This document shows, in pieces, positions 1-5,330 of a DNA stretch of 5,459 nucleotides. Within the stretch, counting starts at the first letter, position 1; each line of letters starts with the position of its first letter. This DNA comes from an uncultured Hungatella sp. (lineage in GTDB: Bacteria > Bacillota > Clostridia > Lachnospirales > Lachnospiraceae), in the NCBI GenBank assembly GCA_959018155.1, contig CAUEKH010000199.1, positions 1 to 5,459 of the forward strand. The letters are read 5' to 3'. The notes under the pieces are model-generated. The model saw nothing but the letters and a program-made list of their open reading frames with translations. It ran no database searches and was not told the origin of the DNA. A program made the position numbers and the translations under genes.

Positions 1-154
1 GAGGGTTCTTAGGGTGGCGAGGTGTGGTCAGAAGGGAGAAAATCTGACCGCAAAGGCAGCTTTTCAGCAGGCCTGAATCGTATTTTTCTTCAGAAAAATA
101 CGATGAATGCCAGCTGTGCCCTTCTGACCGCGCCTCGCCGCCCTTAGATTCCCC
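1..154 (+). repeat. Large imperfect inverted repeat with internal hairpin (possible structured RNA or small repeat element)
   Basis: Arms 1-36 and 119-154 are reverse complements at 29 of 36 positions. Of the seven exceptions, four (5/150, 15/140, 23/132, 25/130) would be G-U pairs if the + strand were transcribed and A-C mismatches if the - strand were, which favours a + strand RNA. Inside sits a second stem: a perfect 13-bp hairpin, 77-89 with 92-104, and a lower stem, 65-72 with 109-116, with one mismatch. The segment TCTGACCGC occurs twice (43-51 and 123-131), so the 5' arm around 23-32 can pair either locally with 43-52 (10 bp including one G-U) or distantly with 123-132. No T-run follows the 3' arm, so it is not a standard intrinsic terminator. 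It could be a leader of the glucosidase gene, the 3' end of an upstream transcript, or a dispersed intergenic repeat. I do not recognise a named family. Confidence 0.6.
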
Positions 155-279
155 AATGCCCGCAGCCTGGAGCAACGACGCAGGAGACTGCCCCTCCCAC
201 CCCCAGCCCTCCCGGGCACTCCGCACTTCACGGCCGGCCCCCCGCCGCCGCGACACCCCAAAACCCAAAATATATACGC
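155..279 (+). other. C-rich, T-poor leader upstream of the glucosidase gene
   Basis: This stretch has no supported gene. In the 120 bases 151-270 I count about 62 C, 25 G, 26 A and only 7 T, unlike anything else in the window. The only A+T-rich piece is 266-277, where TATATA (271-276) is too close to the ribosome site (280-285) to serve as a -10 for this gene. The tract is therefore probably transcribed leader from a promoter further left. C-rich, poorly structured RNA is the kind of sequence Rho binds, so a Rho-loading site is one possible reading, not shown by the sequence. Confidence 0.4.
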
Positions 280-295
280 AGGAGGATACCCCACA

Positions 296-2002
296 ATGGA
301 AAGAAAATGGTGGCACGACAAAGTAGCCTATCAAATTTACCCCAAAAGCTTCAAAGACACCAACGGAGACGGAATCGGCGATCTCCAGGGAATCATCAGC
401 AAACTCGACTATCTCAAAGACCTGGGAATCGATATCGTCTGGATTTCCCCCATTTACCAGTCCCCATTCGTCGATCAGGGCTATGACATTTCCGATTACT
501 ACAAGATCGCCCCGGAATTCGGCACCATGGAAGATTTCGACGAACTCCTCATGGAAGCAGAAAAACGCGGAATCAAGATCGTCATGGATTTAGTCATCAA
601 TCACTGTTCCGACCAGCACGAGTGGTTCCAGAAGGCGCTGAAAGACCCATATGGAAAATATGCGGATTACTTCTATTTCGAGAAGGGAAAAAATGGAGGA
701 GCGCCAAGCAACTACCGCTCTTATTTTGGCGGAAGCACCTGGGAGCCGGTACCGGGGACAGACCTTTACTACCTCCATATGTTCGCAAAAGAACAGCCGG
801 ATTTAAACTGGAATAACACGGAAATGAAGGAAGAACTGTTTACCATGATCCGCTGGTGGCTGGAAAAGGGTGTGGCGGGCTTCCGGATTGACGCCATTAT
901 CAATATTAAGAAAGATACGAATTTCCCGGATTTTCCGGCGGACGGGCCGGATGGGCTGGCTTCCTGCACCAGGATGGTGGATGCGGTTGAGGGGGTCGGA
1001 GAACTCTTGGAGGAGTTGAAGGTTCGGACCTTTGAGCCGTACCAGGCATTTACCGTGGCGGAAGTTTTCAATATGAAAGAAGAGGAACTGAAAGAGTTTG
1101 TCGGGGAAAATGGTCATTTTTCCACCATGTTTGATTTTTCCGCTCATATGCTGACGAACGGAGAGCATGGCTGGTACGACGCGAAACCGGTGGATTTTGC
1201 AGAGTGGAAAGAGACGGTGATCGCCTCCCAGCAGGAGGTTCAGAATGTAGGCTTCCTGGCAAATATTATTGAAAACCACGATGAGCCGAGAGGCGCCTCC
1301 ACATACCTGCCTGATTATGCGGTAAATCCCAGAGGAATCAAGATGCTGGCGACAGCGACGATCCTGCTTCGCGGCCTTCCATTTCTCTATCAGGGGCAGG
1401 AGATTGGGATGAGAAACTGCCCGATGGAGAGTATCGAAGAGTACGATGATATCAGTACAAAGGACCAGTATCAGGCGGCCCTTGCGGCAGGCTGTTCCGA
1501 GAAGGAGGCTTTAGAGGCGTGTTATCATTACAGCCGTGACAACGCGAGAACGCCTATCCAGTGGAACGACGGTCCGCAGGCCGGCTTTACGACCGGGACT
1601 CCGTGGCTGAAGGTGAATCCTGACTATCGGGAGATTAATGTGGAAGCACAGCAGGCGGATGAAGATTCGGTGCTTCATTTTTATAAGAAGCTGATCGCGC
1701 TGAGAAAATCAGACGAGTACCGGGAGACATTTACGTATGGCCGGTTCGTACCCGAATTTGAGGATGAGGATATGATTTTCGGGTACTGCAGAGAGTCGGA
1801 GAACGGAGAAAAGCTTTTGGTGGTGGCCAATTTTGGCAGGGAGGAGAAAGTACTCTCCCTTTCAGAACCGGTGGAGAAGGTGCTTCTTACCAATGACGAC
1901 AGAGAATCAGCCGGTGGAATCTGTAAACTGTCTGACGGGAACCGGAAAATGACACTGGCCGGCTGCGGAGCGGCAGTTGTCCGGTTGAGTAGAGCTGAAT
2001 GA
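296..2002 (+). CDS. GH13 alpha-glucosidase / oligo-1,6-glucosidase (MalL-like)
   Basis: This 568-aa enzyme, with no signal peptide and so cytoplasmic, should remove terminal glucose from short alpha-glucosides such as isomaltose, maltose or panose taken into the cell. The GH13 TIM barrel spans about residues 1-480, followed by a C-terminal beta domain. Visible motifs are the calcium-site-like loop DTNGDGIGDL (21-30), region I DLVINH (98-103), QPDLNW (167-172), typical of the oligo-1,6-glucosidase group, region II GFRIDA (195-200) with nucleophile D199, general acid E256 in VAEVFN, and region IV ENHDEPR with D329. Numbering nearly matches the Bacillus oligo-1,6-glucosidase (D199, E255, D329), and full length is typical. 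The residue after the nucleophile is Ala, where alpha-1,6-specific enzymes usually have Val, so maltase-like or mixed specificity is possible. Trehalose-6-phosphate hydrolase is a less likely alternative; no PTS gene is nearby. AGGAGG at 280-285 lies 10 bp before the ATG. The first roughly 100 codons favour C-ending codons more than the rest. Confidence 0.93.
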   Translation: MERKWWHDKVAYQIYPKSFKDTNGDGIGDLQGIISKLDYLKDLGIDIVWISPIYQSPFVDQGYDISDYYKIAPEFGTMEDFDELLMEAEKRGIKIVMDLVINHCSDQHEWFQKALKDPYGKYADYFYFEKGKNGGAPSNYRSYFGGSTWEPVPGTDLYYLHMFAKEQPDLNWNNTEMKEELFTMIRWWLEKGVAGFRIDAIINIKKDTNFPDFPADGPDGLASCTRMVDAVEGVGELLEELKVRTFEPYQAFTVAEVFNMKEEELKEFVGENGHFSTMFDFSAHMLTNGEHGWYDAKPVDFAEWKETVIASQQEVQNVGFLANIIENHDEPRGASTYLPDYAVNPRGIKMLATATILLRGLPFLYQGQEIGMRNCPMESIEEYDDISTKDQYQAALAAGCSEKEALEACYHYSRDNARTPIQWNDGPQAGFTTGTPWLKVNPDYREINVEAQQADEDSVLHFYKKLIALRKSDEYRETFTYGRFVPEFEDEDMIFGYCRESENGEKLLVVANFGREEKVLSLSEPVEKVLLTNDDRESAGGICKLSDGNRKMTLAGCGAAVVRLSRAE

Positions 2003-2057
2003 GATTATGAACCGGCTCAATAAGCCAAATAAAAAGCAGGAAAATCGCTGGCGTCTG

Positions 2058-2066
2058 TGCTATACT
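2058..2066 (+). promoter_or_regulatory. Extended -10 promoter for the 489-aa helical protein gene
   Basis: TGCTATACT is a TGn-extended -10 element (hexamer TATACT at 2061-2066, five of six consensus bases). No good -35 is seen 17 bp upstream, which extended -10 promoters tolerate. The start would fall near 2073, giving a leader of about 27 nt containing the ribosome site AGGAGGGAGG (2081-2090). With no terminator after the glucosidase gene, readthrough from upstream is also possible. Confidence 0.6.
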
Positions 2067-2099
2067 GGTGTTATAGAATCAGGAGGGAGGAATTAATAT

Positions 2100-3569
2100 A
2101 TGGAGTCTCTATATGAATTAATCCATCGTTCGTTGACACCGGAGGGCACGCTGCCGAAGGACTTCAGTCTTCCAAAGCCGGATGGGGATAAGATTCACTT
2201 TGCGGATGGGGCCATGGATGGAATCGCGATCTACCACACGGCCAGCAGTTCAGAGGATGTGACGCTTCTTGAGCAGGCCGTATGCGCCGCCAGTCACGAT
2301 GACACGGCGTCAGCCCTGGAACTGGTGCAGCAGTTCTGCAAAAAGGGCCGCATGATAGGCGCAATTGATGAAATTCAGCAGTATATCATCGACCATCAGG
2401 AAGAACTTGCGGCAGGGAAGATTTTCCAGCTGGGCCGGGAACTGGTATTTGGCGGCACTCACAGGGAGGCCGTAAAGTTTGGCCTGGCGCTGCTGGAACT
2501 GTTCGATATAAATGGGAACGAAGAACTCAAAGAGGCGGTGCGGGAACTGGCGTGTTCCGATGAATTGACGATTTTCGCCCTGTTTCTCATGAGTTCCTGG
2601 GAGAATCCGGAACAGGAGATCTTTAAGGCTGCCAGAAGGGTCAGAGGCTGGGGAAGAATCCACGCGGTAGAACGGCTGACTCCGGTAAATGAGGAGATGG
2701 AACAGTGGCTTCTGACCGAAGGCTGGGATAACACGGTGCTGCCCGCTTATTCCGCGCTGGAATGCTTTCAGAAAGCCCGCTGTGACGAACTGTTAAAGGG
2801 TGAGATGACCAGAGAACAATTACGCTCTATGGCCGGGCTGATGGAGGGACTGCTGGACGAAGGTCCGGTCAGAGGAATCTCCGCCTGCGATAATCCGGAA
2901 CAGGTGCTGACATCCTTCCTGCGGCAGAGCGGCCGGTTTGAGCTGACAGCCAGAGAGTACTCGGTGATCGATCAGATCCTTGACTATGCCAGGGAAAATA
3001 ACCTTGAACAGGCAGCTTTGGCAGCGGAGGAGCTGCTGGGAAATGAGAACTGCCGGCTTCTTCTTCAGTCGGAGATGGAACGGGGCGGGAGCCTGCGTCT
3101 GGCAAAGAAACTGGGCATGGATTACGCGCCTTACGCCATGACCGCGATCAGAGATAATTTCCGGCAGAATTACCACGATATCGACCTTCTTATGGACAGG
3201 GACGAATATGCCGAAAAGCTGATTCCACTGTTTGAGGAGAGACTGCCACTGGCCGAAATGGCCACCGGGAGTGCGGACGAGATGGGGCTTGGAGAGGAAT
3301 TTGCGGACTACAGGATTCTGATTTATATGGTTCAGTACTTAAAGAACCGTCCGGGAATGGGGCTCAGACTGATTCAGACCGCGCTGAAGGCGCCGGTGGT
3401 TAATAACCGGAATATGGCGCTGAATGTGCTGGAAGAGTGGGTGAAGGACAGAGGCTGCCCTCTGGCTGAATGCTTCCCGGATTTTCACCAACTTCTGCTG
3501 GAAATTCGGGAAAATGAAGTGCGGGAGGATATCAGAGCCAGGATGGACGCTTTGGTTGGAGAAAATTGA
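2100..3569 (+). CDS. Uncharacterised all-helical (HEAT-like) cytoplasmic protein, 489 aa
   Basis: I do not recognise a characterised function. The protein is acidic, lacks a signal peptide and membrane segments, and is almost entirely predicted amphipathic helix. Pairs of helices recur, for example about 105-165 and 418-480, in a style resembling HEAT or similar alpha-solenoid repeats, which usually bind other proteins. The N-terminus has a proline-punctuated, non-helical stretch (13-27, with PEGTLP). No P-loop, Rossmann, metal-binding or other catalytic motif is visible. I recall that proteins of this general type have sometimes been labelled limonene hydroxylase; nothing here supports an oxygenase role. 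The start is backed by GGGAGG 9 bp upstream (2085-2090). The gene has its own extended -10 promoter and lies 97 bp after the glucosidase, so it may be partly co-transcribed, but composition is ordinary and the neighbour does not reveal its role. It ends before a convergent terminator region. Confidence 0.85.
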   Translation: MESLYELIHRSLTPEGTLPKDFSLPKPDGDKIHFADGAMDGIAIYHTASSSEDVTLLEQAVCAASHDDTASALELVQQFCKKGRMIGAIDEIQQYIIDHQEELAAGKIFQLGRELVFGGTHREAVKFGLALLELFDINGNEELKEAVRELACSDELTIFALFLMSSWENPEQEIFKAARRVRGWGRIHAVERLTPVNEEMEQWLLTEGWDNTVLPAYSALECFQKARCDELLKGEMTREQLRSMAGLMEGLLDEGPVRGISACDNPEQVLTSFLRQSGRFELTAREYSVIDQILDYARENNLEQAALAAEELLGNENCRLLLQSEMERGGSLRLAKKLGMDYAPYAMTAIRDNFRQNYHDIDLLMDRDEYAEKLIPLFEERLPLAEMATGSADEMGLGEEFADYRILIYMVQYLKNRPGMGLRLIQTALKAPVVNNRNMALNVLEEWVKDRGCPLAECFPDFHQLLLEIRENEVREDIRARMDALVGEN

Positions 3570-3620
3570 GTAACAGCCTGCCCTTTCAAACTCCCGGGAA
3601 CCGTGCGGGAAAAGAAAAGT

Positions 3621-3644
3621 GGGGACCATCCAGGCGGAGTCCCC
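3621..3644 (-). terminator. Second hairpin terminator for leftward (mscL-side) transcription
   Basis: GGGGAC (3621-3626) and GTCCCC (3639-3644) form a perfect 6-bp GC-rich stem with a 12-nt loop. Read on the - strand it is followed at once by ACTTTTCTTTT, a suitable U-rich tail; on the + strand no T-run follows. It would back up the hairpin at 3664-3718 for transcripts leaving mscL. Confidence 0.45.
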
Positions 3645-3663
3645 GGTAATCATAAATGAAAGA

Positions 3664-3718
3664 AAAGGGCATGTGGAGGACAGAACCAGCTGTTTGGTTT
3701 CTCCCCGACATGCCCTTT
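3664..3718. terminator. Convergent, probably bidirectional hairpin terminator
   Basis: AAAGGGCATGT (3664-3674) and ACATGCCCTTT (3708-3718) are a perfect 11-bp inverted repeat. The stem can continue through GGAG (3675-3678) with CTCC (3701-3704) after a 3-nt bulge. On the - strand the tail is TCTTTCATTTATGA, good for ending mscL transcripts, whose stop codon is 64 bp upstream. On the + strand the tail is only TTTATT, so it is weaker for the helical-protein gene, though its position between two converging genes fits use by both. Confidence 0.75.
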
Positions 3719-3781
3719 ATTGAAGACGGTGACCTGTGCGCGAAGCGTGCAGGTTATCGTTTTTGTGCTTTTCCTGATACC

Positions 3782-4207
3782 TTATGACTCTTTTCCCGCC
3801 GCCTGTTCTTTCAATAAATCGCGGATTTCCGCAAGCAGTTCCTCTGTGGTGGGACCTGCAGGCGCAGGCGCCTCGGCTTTCTCTTCTTCGTGGTGGAAGC
3901 GGGCGCTGATTACGGCCACCGCTTTGATCATAAAGAACATACAGACACCGATGATCAGGAAATCCAGAATGTTCTGAATGAAGCTGCCGTAGGCAATTGC
4001 CGCCTCGTCGTTAATCACGTATTTAAATGTGTCAAAATTAGCTCCCCCTGTCAATGCCCCCAGAATCGGCATCAGAATATCGTTGACGAGAGAAGTCACG
4101 ATTTTGCTGAAGGCGCCACCGATGATAACACCGACAGCCATGTCGATGATGTTTCCCTTTAAGATAAATGCCTTGAATTCCTTCATCACATCGTTTAACT
4201 TACTCAT
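3782..4207 (-). CDS. mscL: Large-conductance mechanosensitive channel MscL
   Basis: MscL forms a homopentameric inner-membrane channel that opens under membrane tension and releases solutes on osmotic downshock. The 141-aa product has family length and order: an amphipathic N-terminal helix (about 3-15), the pore-lining first membrane segment (about 17-46) with the signature around GNIIDMAVGVIIGGAF (18-33), a loop (52-72), the second membrane segment (about 75-101), then a charged HHEEEK stretch. After an Ala/Pro linker (112-119) comes the C-terminal bundle helix TEELLAEIRDLLKEQ (121-135), very close to that of the E. coli protein. G26 and G30 correspond to E. coli G22 and G26; the constriction Leu is Met here (M23). 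GGAGG lies 9 bp before the ATG. The gene starts 55 bp after the MerR gene with no terminator between, so co-transcription is plausible; a weak TATGAT on the - strand (4239-4244) is the only local promoter candidate. Confidence 0.97.
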   Translation of the reverse strand: MSKLNDVMKEFKAFILKGNIIDMAVGVIIGGAFSKIVTSLVNDILMPILGALTGGANFDTFKYVINDEAAIAYGSFIQNILDFLIIGVCMFFMIKAVAVISARFHHEEEKAEAPAPAGPTTEELLAEIRDLLKEQAAGKES

Positions 4208-4262
4208 TTCTAATATCCTCCTTGTCTTTTGTGGAATATCATAGGAAGAGCGGGTACAGCCG

Positions 4263-5066
4263 CTATTCGGCCAGAGGAAGATAAAGTTCTATGTAGTAGA
4301 CCGGTGACGGTTCTGATTCATTTTCTTCCTTCTCCGATGGTATCTGCCGGTCATCCACGGCACAGCACAGCAAAAAGCCGCTGTAAACAGTCCCGACGAG
4401 AGAAAATCCCTGACTTACCGCCCAGTCTGCGGCCTGTTTGATCTCTTCCGGTGTGGGGACACGGCTTTTGGAGGCAATCACGGTGTAGACACAACGCTCA
4501 TGCTGGATAAAAAGTCTTCCCTCCAGTTCCTGTTCCAGATCCATGATGATGGCAGTATCGGCGGAGATAAGAAAGTATTCATCCACCTGCTTTGCTTCGC
4601 CGCCCTCTAAGTGGTATTCCTGATAGATATAGCATAAATCAAACACATCTAACTTGTCAATAAGATTACTGTCATCGACCTTATAATACCGACGAAGTGG
4701 TCTGATATCATAGCGGTTTAGATAATCCCCGATATTTTTGTAGAGCTGTTTTAAATATTTTAAATGGATGAGGGAACGCTGATGGTATTCAATCAGTTTC
4801 TCTTCGTCTGCTATTTTTTCCTGAATCATGGTATAATAAGAAGAGTAGGAACTTTCATTGAGAATCTGGCTGATATCTTCAATACTGAAATCAATTCTTC
4901 GGTAGAACCTGATATCCAACAGGGTACGCATGTCCTCATAGGAGTAGCAGCGATAGCCGTTCTCCAGCTTTTCCGGATGAATAATGCCCTTTTTTTCATA
5001 AAAACGGAGAGTATCACGGCTGAGTCCGAGACGCTTGGATACGTCTCCAATCGTATAGTATTCCAT
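4263..5066 (-). CDS. MerR-family transcriptional regulator with GyrI-like effector domain
   Basis: This 267-aa regulator has the BmrR-like plan: an N-terminal winged helix-turn-helix (about 4-70) with TIGDVSKRLGLSRDTLRFYE and then KKGII, a long dimerising coiled coil (about 76-118), and a C-terminal ligand-binding domain (about 122-267) ending in YYIELYLPL, characteristic of the GyrI-like / AraC effector-binding fold. Such proteins bind a small molecule and twist promoters with over-long spacers into active shape. The ligand is unknown. The ATG at 5066 was chosen because the HTH begins immediately after it, AGGAGG (5071-5076) lies 4 bp upstream, and the reading frame's earlier ATG at 5117 would precede the likely transcription start. 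It is divergent from the redox gene at 5331, with a palindrome in that gene's promoter spacer, and is upstream of mscL on the same strand. A C-terminal stretch rich in Glu and Ser (244-254) probably forms a surface loop. Confidence 0.92.
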   Translation of the reverse strand: MEYYTIGDVSKRLGLSRDTLRFYEKKGIIHPEKLENGYRCYSYEDMRTLLDIRFYRRIDFSIEDISQILNESSYSSYYTMIQEKIADEEKLIEYHQRSLIHLKYLKQLYKNIGDYLNRYDIRPLRRYYKVDDSNLIDKLDVFDLCYIYQEYHLEGGEAKQVDEYFLISADTAIIMDLEQELEGRLFIQHERCVYTVIASKSRVPTPEEIKQAADWAVSQGFSLVGTVYSGFLLCCAVDDRQIPSEKEENESEPSPVYYIELYLPLAE

Positions 5067-5102
5067 ATGACCTCCTGACAGAGTGGACATGGATCTTCCA
5101 CA

Positions 5103-5124
5103 ATAAAATACAGACATATTTTAT
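5103..5124. repeat. 22-bp palindrome over the MerR gene promoter
   Basis: ATAAAATA (5103-5110) and TATTTTAT (5117-5124) are perfect inverted repeats separated by 6 bp. The palindrome covers the proposed -10 and start site of the MerR gene, so it is placed where an autoregulator or another repressor would bind. It is AT-only in its arms and could be partly a by-product of promoter composition; CAATAAAAT recurs at 5171-5179. Confidence 0.45.
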
Positions 5125-5126
5125 CA
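5118..5126 (-). promoter_or_regulatory. Extended -10 promoter of the MerR gene
   Basis: Read on the - strand this is TGATAAAAT, a TGn-extended -10 with hexamer TAAAAT (five of six consensus). No convincing -35 is found at 17-18 bp. The start would fall near 5111, giving a leader of about 45 nt to the ATG at 5066, which supports that start over the one at 5117. Confidence 0.5.
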
Positions 5127-5200
5127 CGTTTGGGCCGAAAGAGCGCCTTACAGTTTTCTGTCTAAATTTACAATAAAATTACAAAGAAATAAAATCGCTC

Positions 5201-5232
5201 TTGTATTCCCAGGGAATACGTGGTAAGATAAT
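5201..5232 (+). promoter_or_regulatory. Candidate MerR-type promoter with long spacer, driving the rubredoxin-like gene
   Basis: TTGTAT (5201-5206) is a partial -35 and GATAAT (5227-5232) a five-of-six -10, with a 20-bp spacer, longer than the normal 17. The start would be near 5239, leaving a leader of about 92 nt before the ATG at 5331. Over-long spacers are a hallmark of promoters activated by MerR-family proteins. A competing reading uses TAAGAT (5224-5229) with a 17-bp spacer, in which case a palindrome-binding protein would be a repressor. Confidence 0.5.
5203..5219. promoter_or_regulatory. Perfect 17-bp operator-like palindrome
   Basis: GTATTCCCAGGGAATAC is a perfect 8-1-8 inverted repeat. 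It overlaps the end of the -35 and fills most of the spacer of the promoter described at 5201-5232. The divergent MerR-family regulator begins 137 bp away, making it the natural candidate to bind here; this is inferred from position only. Confidence 0.6.
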
Positions 5233-5254
5233 AACAGTAATTAATACTGATTTT

Positions 5255-5310
5255 GAATATTAACACATCTGTAATAAAAGAATATTAAAACAGAATGTAA
5301 AAACAGAATG
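5255..5310 (+). repeat. Short direct repeats in the leader of the rubredoxin-like gene
   Basis: GAATATTAA occurs at 5255-5263 and 5280-5288 (25-bp period), and AAAACAGAATG at 5287-5297 and 5300-5310 (13-bp period). They lie in a T- and A-rich, G-poor part of the probable 5' leader. A secondary promoter candidate, TTGAAT (5253-5258) with TAAAAG (5275-5280), lies within it. They may be binding sites or simply low-complexity sequence. Confidence 0.35.
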
Positions 5311-5330
5311 GATGGGAAAGGGGTATTATC

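Noticed and set aside
271..276. TATATA as a -10 element for the glucosidase gene
   Set aside because: Transcription would begin at about 283, inside the ribosome site at 280-285, and no -35 is present in the C-rich sequence upstream.
64..321. 85-aa reading frame on the - strand over the leader
   Set aside because: It reads through the inverted repeat and C-rich tract, gives a Gly/Arg-rich low-complexity peptide, and overlaps the start of the well-supported glucosidase gene.
803..1279. 158-aa reading frame on the - strand inside the glucosidase gene
   Set aside because: It lies wholly within a gene with intact GH13 catalytic motifs and has no recognisable domain; it is an antisense shadow.
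1984..2026. Terminator after the glucosidase gene
   Set aside because: Only weak stems (TTGAG/CTCAA; GGCT/AGCC) are found and no T-run follows, so no intrinsic terminator is supported.
3720..3977. 85-aa + strand reading frame opposite mscL
   Set aside because: It overlaps the highly conserved C-terminal part of MscL on the other strand and has no convincing ribosome site; an antisense shadow.
5067..5117. Longer start of the MerR regulator at 5117 (17 extra residues)
   Set aside because: The ATG at 5117 has no ribosome site and would precede the likely transcription start near 5111; family homology begins right at the ATG at 5066, which has AGGAGG upstream.
5201..5310. CRISPR-like repeat series
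   Set aside because: The repeats are only 9-11 bp, irregularly spaced and few, with no spacer structure or cas genes.
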